Below, in pieces: positions 16,566 to 25,266 of a stretch of DNA of 64,000 nucleotides. How positions within the stretch are numbered: the first letter of the stretch is position 1; each line of letters opens with the position of its first letter. The stretch is from Kribbella steppae (lineage in GTDB: Bacteria; Actinomycetota; Actinomycetes; Propionibacteriales; Kribbellaceae). A program made the translations under genes and the position numbers. Location of the stretch: positions 231,781 to 295,780 of the forward strand of contig NZ_SLWN01000012.1 of the NCBI RefSeq assembly GCF_004342025.1. The letters run 5' to 3'. A model generated the notes under the pieces. That model saw only the letters and a program-made list of their open reading frames with translations. It was not told where the DNA came from and made no database searches.

Positions 16566-17327
16566 ATGCCGACAGCCCTGGTCCGACGCCCCAGCCCTCG
16601 CCTCGCCGATGGCATCGTCACCCACATCGAACGCACGCCGGTCGACGCGGACCTCGCCGTCCAGCAGTGGCAGCGGTACGTCGACGCGCTCAGGACCACG
16701 GGTTGGACCACGGTCGAGGTGCCGGCGATCGACGAGTGCCCGGACGGCGTCTTCATCGAGGACACGATGGTCGTGTACGGCGACCTGGCGGTGATCGCCC
16801 GCGCAGGCGCGGAGGAGCGCCGGCCGGAAGCCGCGGCGGCCGAACAGGCCGTCGCCGCGCAGGGCTACCGCGTCACCCACATCACCGAGCCCGGCACACT
16901 CGACGGCGGCGACATCCTCAAGATCGGTTCGACCGTGTACGCCGGACTCGGCGGCCGGACGAACGAGGAGGGCATCCGTCAATTGGCCGGGGCGCTCGAG
17001 CCGCTCGGCGCGACCGTGCACGCCGTACCCGTGAGCAAGGTGCTGCACCTGAAGTCCGCGGTCACAGCATTACCTGACGGGACGGTCATCGGATACGAGC
17101 CGCTGGTTGACGACCCGCAGGCGTTCGAGGTGTTCAAACCCGTCCCCGAGGAGTCCGGGTCGCACGTAGTACTGCTGGGGGAGGACCGGCTCTTGATGGC
17201 CGCGTCCGCGCCGCAGTCCGCGGAGCAGTTCGAGCAGCTCGGCTACACCCCTGTGGTCGTGGACATCAGCGAGTTCGAGAAGCTCGAGGGCTGCGTCACC
17301 TGCTTGTCGGTGCGCTTGCGCCGTTGA
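16566..17327 (+). CDS. ddaH: Dimethylargininase (N(G),N(G)-dimethylarginine dimethylaminohydrolase)
   Basis: Hydrolyses methylated arginine to citrulline and methylamine. The guanidino-group-modifying fold is clear: FIEDTMVV (E65, D66), LDGGDILK, catalytic H161 in LHLKSAV and nucleophile C246 in the C-terminal CVTCLSVRLRR. The 253-residue length is standard. ATG 16566. Its role in bacteria could be arginine scavenging or removing methylarginine. A related arginine deiminase is less likely given the short length. Confidence 0.92.
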   Translation: MPTALVRRPSPRLADGIVTHIERTPVDADLAVQQWQRYVDALRTTGWTTVEVPAIDECPDGVFIEDTMVVYGDLAVIARAGAEERRPEAAAAEQAVAAQGYRVTHITEPGTLDGGDILKIGSTVYAGLGGRTNEEGIRQLAGALEPLGATVHAVPVSKVLHLKSAVTALPDGTVIGYEPLVDDPQAFEVFKPVPEESGSHVVLLGEDRLLMAASAPQSAEQFEQLGYTPVVVDISEFEKLEGCVTCLSVRLRR

Positions 17328-17429
17328 GCGAGTGCATCGCCGCTTCAGCCGCGAGCAGCGTCGGGTGCGCGCCAGGCGATCGACGACGCGGTGCAGGGTG
17401 CGCAGAACGGATAGACCCCCGGCCGGTCC

Positions 17430-18785
17430 TCATTCATTCGGCCTATTCTGGTCACTCGCGGGTTCGTCGTCGTCATCCGGTCCGCTTGGTGCCACTTTTG
17501 CCAGTGCGGAATCGTCGACGGCGAAGGTCCGCACCGGGCCGGGCGGAGTGTCCGCGGTCTCGAACCGAACGGTGACGCGGCCGAGTCCGGAGCCCCACAC
17601 CCAGCCGCGGCCGTAGTCAGGATGCGCGACATCCTGACCGGGGTAGTACCCGGTGAGGTCGCGAGCGCGCTCCGGCAGCTCGACCACATCGGGCGGTGCG
17701 TCGGCGTACTCGCTCTCGGTGAAGAGGTCGTCCTGGATCCAGTCGGCGAGTGACGAGACGCCAACACCGAGCAACCGGATGCCGCCGGAGATGTCACTCT
17801 CCTCGAGCAGCCGGCGGGCGACCCGGGCGACCACCCGCGCGTCGTCGGTCGGCCCGGCCAGCGTGGACGACCGGGTGTGAGTGGTGAAGTCGTGCATCCG
17901 GGTCTTCACCGTCACGGTCCGGCCGGACAGTTGCGCCTTCTGCAGGCGTTCGGCGACGCGGTGGGCCATCCGGTCGGCGATCGCGGTGAGCAGTGAGCGG
18001 TCGATGATGTCGGTCTCGAAGGTGTCCTCGACACTGACCGACTTGGTCTCGCGGTCACTCACCACCGGCCGGTCGTCGGCGGCGATCGCCAATCGGTGCA
18101 GGCTCGAGCCGTGCGCCGATCCGACCTGCCGGATCAGCTCGTCCTCGTTGAGTTGCTGCAGCTCGGCGACGGTCCGCACACCGGCCATGCTCAACCGCTG
18201 CGCGGTCGCCGGCCCGACACCTGGGATGACGGTCACCTGCATCGGCGCGAGGAACTCGGCCTCAGTCCCCGCCGGTACGACGACCACGCCGTCCGGCTTG
18301 TCCAGATCGCTGGCGATCTTCGCGATCAGCTTCGACGTACCGGCGCCGACTGACGCGGTGAGACCGCCGCTCGCCTTCTGGATCGCTGCCTTCAGGTCCA
18401 TCGCGATCGCGTGCACGTCGTCGACCGTGAGCCCGGTCAGCCCGGCCGCGGACAGATCGACGAACGCCTCGTCCAGCGACAGCGGCTCGACCAGCGGCGA
18501 CAGCGCCCGCATCTCCGCCATCACCAGCTGACTCGTCCGCCGGTACACCTCGAACCGAGGCCCCAGGTACGCCGCGTGCGGGCACCGCGATCGTGCCTCC
18601 GCGGTCGACATCGCCGACCGGACGCCGTACTTGCGTGCCTCGTACGACGCGGTCGACACAACTCCGCGCAGGCCGATCCCGCCGACCACGACCGGCTTCC
18701 CCCGCAACGACGGTTTGTCCCGCTGCTCGACGGCCGCGAAGAACGCGTCCAGATCGACATGCAGCACCGACGGTTCACCACGCAC
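17430..18785 (-). CDS. dinB: DNA polymerase IV (DinB, Y family) with C-terminal extension
   Basis: Error-prone translesion polymerase. Palm motifs are HVDLDAFFAAVEQ and SLDEAFVDLS with the metal-binding acidic residues; a helix-hairpin-helix thumb (VIPGVGPATAQRL) and the little-finger domain follow. After about residue 365 there is an extra segment, GYYPGQDVAHPDYGRG, resembling the Tudor-like tail of PcrA/UvrD, then an acidic end. The start is taken as GTG 18785 (RGEPSVLHVDLD). The frame opens at GTG 18824, but no ribosome site precedes that codon and it would leave 18 bases to the divergent gene. Confidence 0.9.
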   Translation of the reverse strand: MRGEPSVLHVDLDAFFAAVEQRDKPSLRGKPVVVGGIGLRGVVSTASYEARKYGVRSAMSTAEARSRCPHAAYLGPRFEVYRRTSQLVMAEMRALSPLVEPLSLDEAFVDLSAAGLTGLTVDDVHAIAMDLKAAIQKASGGLTASVGAGTSKLIAKIASDLDKPDGVVVVPAGTEAEFLAPMQVTVIPGVGPATAQRLSMAGVRTVAELQQLNEDELIRQVGSAHGSSLHRLAIAADDRPVVSDRETKSVSVEDTFETDIIDRSLLTAIADRMAHRVAERLQKAQLSGRTVTVKTRMHDFTTHTRSSTLAGPTDDARVVARVARRLLEESDISGGIRLLGVGVSSLADWIQDDLFTESEYADAPPDVVELPERARDLTGYYPGQDVAHPDYGRGWVWGSGLGRVTVRFETADTPPGPVRTFAVDDSALAKVAPSGPDDDDEPASDQNRPNE

Positions 18786-18842
18786 GGACCCAGTCTCGCC
18801 GGTAGCACGGACAATTTCGGCCACGTGCTATCTATCGGAGAC

Positions 18843-19607
18843 ATGACGAGCTTCCCGGAGCAGTGGGACGACGGCACCGATCCCGCCGGCCCCGCCCACC
18901 AGATCCATTGGTACGACGACCGCACCGTCATCATCCGGCAGGCATTGCGGACCAACTTCGAAGGCCCCTTCATCTACCTGCTGCTCGGCACCGAGCGGGC
19001 TCTGCTCCTGGATACCGGTACGGGTGACGCCAAGCTGCGGCCGGTCGTGGACAGGCTGCTGTCCGGTCAGCGGTTGATCGTCGCGCACACGCACAGCCAC
19101 GGCGATCACATCGGTGGCGATGCCGAGTTCGAGGACGTCGTCGGCAAGTCGGCCGAGGACGTGGCGATGTACTTCGGCGTCGACGACTGGCCGAACGACG
19201 TGGTCCAGCTCGACCTCGGCGACCGGGTCCTCGACATCATCCCGATCCCCGGGCACCACGCCTCTCACATCGCCGTCTACGACCGGACGACGCGGCTGCT
19301 GTTCAGCGGCGACTCGCTGTACCCGGGCCGGCTGTACGTCTTCGACTGGCCCGCGTTCCGGGCGAGCGTGTCCCGGCTGGCCGATTTTGTTGCCGAGGGC
19401 AATCCTGTCGAGTGGGTCCTGGGAGCGCACATCGAGCTGACCGCGCGACCGGGGGAGGACTACGAGATGGGGGAGGACAAACACCCGGGCGAGCACGTGC
19501 TGCAGTTGGCGCCCGCCGTACTGTCCGAGCTCGCGGAGGTGCTCGAGGAGGCCGGCACGGAACCCGCCCGGATCGTCCGCGACGACTTCATCGTCTACCC
19601 GGTCTGA
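18843..19607 (+). CDS. MBL-fold metallo-hydrolase (glyoxalase II-like)
   Basis: A protein of 254 residues with the zinc motif THSHGDHIGG (H84, H86, D88, H89), the bridging Asp in LFSGDSLYPG and further histidines in PGHHASH and LGAHIELT. This is the glyoxalase II/flavoprotein-type arrangement with two metals. Reaction unknown; thioester hydrolysis is the common activity. CGGAG lies four bases upstream of ATG 18843. It is divergent from dinB. Confidence 0.88.
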   Translation: MTSFPEQWDDGTDPAGPAHQIHWYDDRTVIIRQALRTNFEGPFIYLLLGTERALLLDTGTGDAKLRPVVDRLLSGQRLIVAHTHSHGDHIGGDAEFEDVVGKSAEDVAMYFGVDDWPNDVVQLDLGDRVLDIIPIPGHHASHIAVYDRTTRLLFSGDSLYPGRLYVFDWPAFRASVSRLADFVAEGNPVEWVLGAHIELTARPGEDYEMGEDKHPGEHVLQLAPAVLSELAEVLEEAGTEPARIVRDDFIVYPV

Positions 19608-19629
19608 GGCACCACGCGATTGCGCCTCA
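19605..19629 (+). terminator. Weak hairpin after the MBL gene
   Basis: TGAGGC (19605-19610) pairs with GCCTCA (19624-19629) around the stop codon. Only six base pairs, so it may not terminate efficiently. Confidence 0.3.
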
Positions 19630-19683
19630 CATCTGTGGGCACCTTCAGGCACACTGAGGCCAGGAGCCAGCAGGGAGGCCATC

Positions 19684-21162
19684 ATGGGTGAGGAAGTCGA
19701 CCGGGTCGAGTTCACCCGGGCGGACCGGACCGCGTTCCGCGACCAGGTCCATCGCAACCTGGACGCGTTCGCACGGATGTTGCGCGAGGCCCGGTTCGCC
19801 CCCGAGCGGCCGATGACAGGAATCGAGATCGAGCTGAACCTGGTCGACGAGCACTTCGACCCGGCGTTCAAGAACTCCGAGGTGCTGAGCGCGATCGAGG
19901 ACGACGCGTTCCAGACCGAGCTCGGCCAGTTCAACATCGAGATCAACGTGCCACCCGGCCAGATCGACGGCATCGGGCTGGACACGATGGAGTCGAATAT
20001 CCGCGACAGCCTGAACGCGGCTGAGGAGAAGGCGACCCGGACCGGGTCGTCGATGGTGATAGTCGGCATCCTGCCGACCCTGATGACCGACCACATCCGC
20101 CGCGAGGCGCTCAGTACCAACCCGCGCTACGCGTTGCTGAACGACCAGATCTTCGCCGCCCGCGGTGAGGACGTGCAGATCTCGATCGACGGGATCGAGA
20201 GGCTGGCGGTGACCGCGGACAGCATCGTGCCCGAGGCCGCCTGTACGTCGACACAGTTTCACCTGCAGGTCACGCCGGAAGCCTTCCCGCGGTACTGGAA
20301 TGCGGCCCAGTCGATCTCCGGGGTGCAACTCGCGGTCGGCGCCAACTCGCCGTTCCTGTTCGGCAAGGAGTTGATGCGGGAGACCCGGATCCCGTTGTTC
20401 GAGCAGGCCGCCGACACCCGCACGCACGAGCTGAAGACCCAAGGCGTCCGGCCGCGGGTCTGGTTCGGTGAACGATGGATCACCTCGATCTTCGACCTGT
20501 TCGAGGAGAACTCGCGCTACTACCCGGCACTGCTGCCGGTCACCACGGACGAGGACCCGATCGCCGTCCTGGACCGCGGCGACACCCCGGGCCTTTCGGA
20601 ATTGCGGCTGCACAACGGGACGATCTATCGCTGGAACCGCCCGGTGTACGACGTTGTCCGGGAGAAGCCCCACCTGCGAGTGGAGAATCGCGTGTTGCCG
20701 GCCGGCCCGACCGTCGTCGACACGATGGCCAACGGCGCCTTCTACTTCGGCCTGGTCCGCGCGCTGGCCGACGACGAGCGGCCGATCTGGTCGCAGATGT
20801 CGTTCAGCGCGGCGGAAGAGAACTTCCACGAAGCGGCCCGGCACGGCATCGACGCGGAGGTCTTCTGGCCCGGCGTCGGTACGGCGCGCGCGACCGAACT
20901 CGTGCTGCGACGCCTGCTGCCGTTGGCTTCTCGGGGTTTGGATGCCTGGGGTGTGGACGCTGCCGTACGTGACCGTCTGCTGGGCATCATCGAGCAACGC
21001 TGCCTGACCAATCGCAACGGTGCCGCGTGGCAGGCCGACGAGTTTCATCGACTGTATACAAAGGGATCGCACGGACGTCGCGACGCGTTGCGCGGCATGC
21101 TCCGCCGGTACTCCGACCACATGCACGAGAACACTCCTGTGCACGAGTGGCCGATCGACTGA
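19684..21162 (+). CDS. GCS2-family carboxylate-amine ligase (glutamate-cysteine ligase-like)
   Basis: A 492-residue ATP-dependent ligase of the plant-type GCS2/YbdK group. The metal and glutamate-binding segments are GIEIELNLVD near residue 46, LGQFNIEINVPP, TSTQFHLQV and RVENRVLPAGPTVVD. The family joins glutamate (or another carboxylate) to an amine; in actinobacteria members include EgtA and uncharacterised homologues. The position away from mycothiol or ergothioneine genes leaves the product open. ATG 19684, with GGGAGG ten bases upstream. Confidence 0.85.
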   Translation: MGEEVDRVEFTRADRTAFRDQVHRNLDAFARMLREARFAPERPMTGIEIELNLVDEHFDPAFKNSEVLSAIEDDAFQTELGQFNIEINVPPGQIDGIGLDTMESNIRDSLNAAEEKATRTGSSMVIVGILPTLMTDHIRREALSTNPRYALLNDQIFAARGEDVQISIDGIERLAVTADSIVPEAACTSTQFHLQVTPEAFPRYWNAAQSISGVQLAVGANSPFLFGKELMRETRIPLFEQAADTRTHELKTQGVRPRVWFGERWITSIFDLFEENSRYYPALLPVTTDEDPIAVLDRGDTPGLSELRLHNGTIYRWNRPVYDVVREKPHLRVENRVLPAGPTVVDTMANGAFYFGLVRALADDERPIWSQMSFSAAEENFHEAARHGIDAEVFWPGVGTARATELVLRRLLPLASRGLDAWGVDAAVRDRLLGIIEQRCLTNRNGAAWQADEFHRLYTKGSHGRRDALRGMLRRYSDHMHENTPVHEWPID

Positions 21163-21207
21163 ACCGGTTAGCCACGCAGACAACGTGGGACAAGCATGGC
21201 CTCACTT

Positions 21208-21224
21208 CCATCGGTGACCGATGG
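21208..21224 (+). terminator. Short hairpin after the GCS2 ligase gene
   Basis: CCATCGG (21208-21214), TGA, CCGATGG (21218-21224): a perfect 7-bp stem with a 3-base loop, 45 bases after the stop codon. Confidence 0.35.
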
Positions 21225-21572
21225 GGTTGCGGGCGGAACTTCGGTCAGCCGGGCGGAACTGCCGCGCACTTGCCCAAGGCAACTGGGCGGGGAGTTCGAT
21301 AACGACCCGGACTACAGGGGTGGCGCGTTGGGTGACAGCCCTGCAAAGGTGTGCGCACCGGAAGGTTAGAGAAACCCGTCGCGGGTAGTACTCGGGCACC
21401 GGCGCGACTGCCGCAACGGCCGCTGCGCCGATGGTGGAGTGCTACCCGCACGACGATCAGCCGTCCGTCACGACCGCGACACAGCTGGTGTAAATGCAGC
21501 GGATGCCGACCACGGTCGAGAGCAGTATCGTTCGGAACGGGTCGACACGACACCCGGAGGTGAGGCAGGGCG
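21225..21572. other. Intergenic region upstream of the universal stress protein
   Basis: About 350 bases without a supportable gene. GGGCGGAACT occurs twice exactly 20 bases apart (21231-21240 and 21251-21260). No DosR-like palindrome was found before the stress gene. It probably holds the promoter of the stress/repair operon, but no confident -35/-10 pair can be named. Confidence 0.45.
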
Positions 21573-21986
21573 ATGACGACCATCGTCGTGGGTTACGTGC
21601 CGAAGGCGGAGGGCCGTGCAGCCCTTCGACGCGCGGCGGAAGAGGCGACGCTTCGTGACGCGAAGCTGGTAGTGGTGAACTCACACAGGGGCGGGCGGAG
21701 CTTCGACAGCGACGAGGCGTCGGCCAGTGACGCCGCCCTGGCAGAGGTACGGGAGCAACTCGACTCGACCGGTGTGCCGTACGAGGTGCGGCAGCTGGTG
21801 CGTGGACTCGACCCGGCGGAGGACCTGGTGGCCGTCGCCGAGCAGGTGCACGCGGAGTTCATCGTGATCGGCCTTCGGCGCCGGAGCCCGGTCGGCAAGC
21901 TCATCCTCGGCAGCAACGCCCAACGGGTGCTGCTCGACGCTCCGTGTCCGGTGCTGGCCGTGAAGGCCGACGAAGGGGAGGACTGA
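21573..21986 (+). CDS. Universal stress protein (UspA family)
   Basis: A single UspA domain of 137 residues. It starts TTIVVGYVPKAEG (beta-1 and ATP loop) and ends with the nucleotide motif GLRRRSPVGKLILGSNAQ, close to G-2x-G-9x-G(S/T), then PCPVLAV. It may therefore bind ATP. GTG of the next gene follows after one base, so it forms an operon with the HhH-GPD repair protein, suggesting a stress-linked repair unit. Confidence 0.9.
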   Translation: MTTIVVGYVPKAEGRAALRRAAEEATLRDAKLVVVNSHRGGRSFDSDEASASDAALAEVREQLDSTGVPYEVRQLVRGLDPAEDLVAVAEQVHAEFIVIGLRRRSPVGKLILGSNAQRVLLDAPCPVLAVKADEGED

Positions 21987-21987
21987 G

Positions 21988-22608
21988 GTGACTTCGACAC
22001 GCAGCAAGAAGCTGTGCCTCGCACAGCAGCCCGACGCCGACGAGATGCTGAGCAGAGATCCGTTCGCACTCCTGGTGGGCATGCTGCTCGACCAGCAGAT
22101 CCCGATGGAGCGCGCGTTCGCGGGCCCGGTCGCGATCGCGAAGCGGATGGCCGGTCCCTTCGATCCCTCCACGGTCGCGCACTACGATCCGGACGCCTTC
22201 GTCGAGGTGGTGGCCGGCCCGCCGGCCGTGCACCGGTTCCCGACCGCGATGGCCGCCCGGATCCAGACCCTGGCCAAACACCTCGACGAGGAGTACGGCG
22301 GTAACGCCTCGGGCCTGTGGTCCGATGTCAAGTCAGGGGACGACCTGCTGGCCAGGCTGTCGGCCCTGCCGGGGTTCGGCGCGCAGAAGGCGAAGATCTT
22401 CGTCGCGTTGCTCGGCAAGCAACTCAAGGTCCGGCCGCGGGGCTGGCGCGAGGCATCCGAGCCGTACGGCGAGGACGGCGCGTACAAGTCCGTCGCGGAC
22501 GTGATCGATGTGGCGTCGTTGGTGAAGGTGAGACAGTTCAAGCAGGAACAGCAGCTGGTCCAGCAACGCGTGGTGGCCCGGCCGCTGCGGCGGACCCGGA
22601 ACGGCTGA
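21988..22608 (+). CDS. HhH-GPD type base-excision DNA repair protein
   Basis: A compact 206-residue protein of the endonuclease III/AlkA superfamily in its short actinobacterial form. The helix-hairpin-helix with GPD-like loop is seen in LLARLSALPGFGAQKAKIFVA, preceded by FALLVGMLLDQQIPMERAF. The Fe-S cluster of Nth is absent. Lesion specificity is unknown. It starts with GTG one base after the universal stress gene. Confidence 0.85.
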   Translation: MTSTRSKKLCLAQQPDADEMLSRDPFALLVGMLLDQQIPMERAFAGPVAIAKRMAGPFDPSTVAHYDPDAFVEVVAGPPAVHRFPTAMAARIQTLAKHLDEEYGGNASGLWSDVKSGDDLLARLSALPGFGAQKAKIFVALLGKQLKVRPRGWREASEPYGEDGAYKSVADVIDVASLVKVRQFKQEQQLVQQRVVARPLRRTRNG

Positions 22609-22740
22609 GGACGACTCAGAAGGCGACAGTATTTGAACGTTGAAGTGTTCGGGCCTCTCCCGGTGCGGCGTCGACCGCCCGGCAGGGGCCTGACTACGTC
22701 GTTCGGGGGGTCGCGGCGCGCTCGGGCTTGGTTCGCGGAT

Positions 22741-22746
22741 TACAAT
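22741..22746 (+). promoter_or_regulatory. Possible -10 element of the principal sigma factor gene
   Basis: TACAAT lies 122 bases upstream of the GTG start within a locally AT-richer patch. No good -35 hexamer is found at 16-18 bases, so this is only a candidate. The rest of the 260-base interval 22609-22868 shows nothing else. Confidence 0.25.
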
Positions 22747-22868
22747 GTAGTGTTGCCGCCGCCTGACCAGCGAGCAGCCGCACTCAGCCGTATCCGGAAT
22801 CAGCATCGCCAGCACCACCAACGTCGTACCGCCGTATTACAAACCCTGCGTCAGACGAGAGGTAATTC

Positions 22869-24188
22869 GTGTCGTCCAGCTCGTCCGAGAATCTTCCCGC
22901 CGAGTCAGCCCGGGCCGTGGCCGCCACTGCCCGCAGCACGGCTCCGAGGACCAGCGCCCGAGTGACCGAGTCGCCCGCCAAGAAGGCGGCCGTGAAGAAG
23001 GCCGCGGCCAAGTCTGCTGCCGCCACCAAGGAGGACGGTATCCCCGCGAAGAAGGCCGCCGCGAAGAAGGCGCCGGCGAAGAAGGCCGTCTCCGAAGCCG
23101 GGCTTGCGATCGATCCCAAGACCGGCAAGCCGCGCTCGCTGGACGAGGTCGACGAAACCGACTTCAGCCCTGACGCGGTGAAGCCGCTGGAGAAGGAGCT
23201 CACCGAGGACGAAGGCTTCGTCGTCTCCGAGGCCGACGAGACCGACGAGCCCGAGCAGCAGGTCATGGTCGCCGGTGCGACCGCCGACCCGGTGAAGGAC
23301 TACCTGAAGCAGATCGGCAAGGTCCCGCTGCTGAACGCCGAGCAGGAGGTCGAGCTCGCCAAGCGGATCGAGGCCGGCCTGTTCGCCGAGGAGCAGTTGG
23401 GCGACGAGGCCGCCAAGCTCAAGGACAAGGTCCGCGACGAGTACGACTGGATCTCCGAGGACGGCCGCCGGGCGAAGAACCACCTGCTCGAGGCCAACCT
23501 GCGCCTGGTGGTGTCGTTGGCCAAGCGCTACACCGGCCGCGGCATGCTGTTCCTGGACCTGATCCAGGAGGGCAACCTGGGCCTGATCCGTGCGGTCGAG
23601 AAGTTCGACTACACCAAGGGGTACAAGTTCTCGACGTACGCCACCTGGTGGATCCGGCAGGCGATCACCCGCGCGATGGCCGACCAGGCCCGCACCATCC
23701 GGATCCCGGTGCACATGGTCGAGGTCATCAACAAGCTGGCCCGTGTCCAGCGGCAGATGCTGCAGGATCTCGGTCGCGAACCCACTCCGGAAGAGCTCGC
23801 CAAGGAGCTCGACATGACCCCGGAGAAGGTCATCGAGGTGCAGAAGTACGGTCGCGAGCCGATCTCGCTGCACACTCCGCTCGGTGAGGACGGCGACTCC
23901 GAGTTCGGCGACCTGATCGAGGACTCCGAGGCGATCGTGCCGGCCGAGGCAGTCTCCTTCACGCTGTTGCAGGAGCAGCTGCACGCGGTTCTGGACACGC
24001 TGTCCGAGCGCGAGGCGGGTGTCGTCTCGATGCGGTTCGGTCTGACCGACGGCCAGCCGAAGACGCTGGACGAGATCGGCAAGGTCTACGGGGTGACCCG
24101 GGAGCGGATCCGGCAGATCGAGTCCAAGACGATGTCGAAGCTGCGCCACCCGTCCCGCTCGCAGGTCCTCCGGGACTACCTGGACTGA
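22869..24188 (+). CDS. sigA: Principal RNA polymerase sigma factor (SigA/HrdB, RpoD)
   Basis: The housekeeping sigma-70 factor of 439 residues. The N-terminal 75 residues are Ala/Lys-rich with repeated AAKKA-type units, as in actinobacterial HrdB; then region 1.2 DPVKDYLKQIGKVPLL, regions 2.1-2.4 (NLRLVVSLAKRY, DLIQEGNLGLIRAVEKFDY, TYATWWIRQAI), region 3, and region 4 with RFGLTDGQPKTLDEIG and VTRERIRQIE. GTG 22869. It is followed after three bases by a small membrane-protein gene and then yidC. Its neighbourhood with the DUF7455 gene and parE recalls the hrdB-parE order of streptomycetes. Confidence 0.95.
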   Translation: MSSSSSENLPAESARAVAATARSTAPRTSARVTESPAKKAAVKKAAAKSAAATKEDGIPAKKAAAKKAPAKKAVSEAGLAIDPKTGKPRSLDEVDETDFSPDAVKPLEKELTEDEGFVVSEADETDEPEQQVMVAGATADPVKDYLKQIGKVPLLNAEQEVELAKRIEAGLFAEEQLGDEAAKLKDKVRDEYDWISEDGRRAKNHLLEANLRLVVSLAKRYTGRGMLFLDLIQEGNLGLIRAVEKFDYTKGYKFSTYATWWIRQAITRAMADQARTIRIPVHMVEVINKLARVQRQMLQDLGREPTPEELAKELDMTPEKVIEVQKYGREPISLHTPLGEDGDSEFGDLIEDSEAIVPAEAVSFTLLQEQLHAVLDTLSEREAGVVSMRFGLTDGQPKTLDEIGKVYGVTRERIRQIESKTMSKLRHPSRSQVLRDYLD

Positions 24189-24191
24189 TTG

Positions 24192-24446
24192 ATGGGCCAG
24201 TGGATCGCCGGCGTGCTCGCGCTGGTGATCCCTGTCCTCGATACGGCTTCACTGGCCGCCACCGTGCTCACGGCGGCGGCCTTGCTGTTCACGCTTCTCC
24301 TGGTCGCCCGGTCCACCGCGCCCGCGACCGCTCCACTTCTCGCGATCGCCACCTCGGTCCGTGAGATCGCCGAGGAGACCGCGTTCCTGCGGCTCCGCGA
24401 TCCCGACGCCGCCGGACGGCCCCACCCACGAGCACCCGGACGTTAG
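24192..24446 (+). CDS. Small membrane protein next to YidC (DUF6412-like)
   Basis: 84 residues with two hydrophobic stretches (IAGVLALVIPVLDTASLAA and LTAAALLFTLLLVA), then a charged tail REIAEETAFLRLRDPDAAGRP. Small proteins of this shape precede a second YidC/Oxa1 copy in many actinobacteria and are called DUF6412; that name is recalled rather than searched. ATG 24192, three bases after the sigA stop. Function unknown; a partner of the insertase is plausible. Confidence 0.65.
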   Translation: MGQWIAGVLALVIPVLDTASLAATVLTAAALLFTLLLVARSTAPATAPLLAIATSVREIAEETAFLRLRDPDAAGRPHPRAPGR

Positions 24447-24493
24447 CGCACTGCCTCGCTGACCGATCCGTCTCTCACTCGTGGAGTTTCGTC

Positions 24494-25171
24494 ATGCCTT
24501 CTTTCCTGGAGGCACCGGTCGCCGGTGCCTATCACCTCATCACCTCACTCGTCACAGCCATCGAGCCGCTCACCGGTGCATATGCCGCGGTCGTCGCGAT
24601 CGTCTTGTGCACACTCGCCGTACGCCTGCTGCTGCTTCCGCTCAGCCTCCGGGCTCACCGTGGTCTGAAAGCCGGTGCCGAGCTGATGCCTCAACTGCGT
24701 GAGATCACGCAACAACATCAGAAAGATCCGGAGCGCGTACGGCGTGAGGTCGCGAAACTGCAGGCGGAGTCGGGGACGACGCTGTTCGCCGGCTTCCTGC
24801 CGATGCTCGCGCAGTTGCCGTTCTTCTGGTTGATGTACACGCTGTTCTCCCGCGCGGCGGTGGCGGGGGAGTCGAACCAGTTGATCAGCGGCAGCCTGCT
24901 CGGTGCGCCGCTCGGTCAGCACTGGCCGGTGCTCACCGGGACGCCCGCGTTCCTCGCCCTCGCCGTACTGCTCGCGGTCGTCGCCTGGTTCTCGGCCCGC
25001 CTGCAGGTTCGGCAGTTGGACGACACGGCGACACCGCTGACCCGCGGCTTGGCCCGGATCCTTCCGTTCGGAACCTTGGCCACCGCGGCCTTCGTCCCGC
25101 TCGCGGCCGGCCTGTACCTGCTGACCACGACCACCTGGACGGTGGTCGAACGGACCATCCTGCAACGCTGA
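24494..25171 (+). CDS. yidC: YidC/Oxa1 family membrane protein insertase (second-copy type)
   Basis: A 225-residue polytopic membrane protein. The Oxa1 core pattern is seen: a helix ending AVRLLLLPLSLRAHRG (with the groove arginine), a cytosolic coiled-coil hairpin LREITQQHQKDPERV, then FAGFLPMLAQLPFFWLMYTLF and two more helices. It is shorter than the main YidC and lacks a large external domain, fitting the accessory YidC copies of Gram-positive bacteria. It inserts membrane proteins, perhaps specific ones. Confidence 0.85.
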   Translation: MPSFLEAPVAGAYHLITSLVTAIEPLTGAYAAVVAIVLCTLAVRLLLLPLSLRAHRGLKAGAELMPQLREITQQHQKDPERVRREVAKLQAESGTTLFAGFLPMLAQLPFFWLMYTLFSRAAVAGESNQLISGSLLGAPLGQHWPVLTGTPAFLALAVLLAVVAWFSARLQVRQLDDTATPLTRGLARILPFGTLATAAFVPLAAGLYLLTTTTWTVVERTILQR

Positions 25172-25227
25172 CACCTGCACGATCAGAGCTCGGACAGTTC
25201 GTTGCGACCCGCTGGACGATTCTGCTA

Positions 25228-25255
25228 CCGTCTTTAATAAATCCGGTTGCATAAT
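25228..25255 (+). promoter_or_regulatory. AT-rich control region before the ROK operon
   Basis: CTTTAATAAATCC followed by TTGCATAATGAG is a sharp AT-rich island in otherwise GC-rich DNA, ending 12 bases before the ROK regulator start. CATAAT (25250-25255) is -10-like, and TTTAATAAA resembles sites bound by ROK repressors. No dyad long enough to be certain. Confidence 0.35.
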
Positions 25256-25266
25256 GAGTAGGGGTC

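Noticed and set aside
17345..17437. 30-codon minus-strand ORF after dinB with a CxxC motif, ATG overlapping the dinB stop
   Set aside because: Too short and without a known family; it could be the remains of a small zinc protein, but nothing decides this.
22796..22822. GGAAT upstream of sigA considered as a second sigmaR-type promoter
   Set aside because: No GTT occurs 18-19 bases downstream (the sequence there is CAA/AAC), so the consensus is not met.
22975..23095. Repetitive GAAGGC/GCCGCG-type DNA at the start of sigA
   Set aside because: Encodes the Ala/Lys-rich N-terminal extension normal for actinobacterial principal sigma factors.
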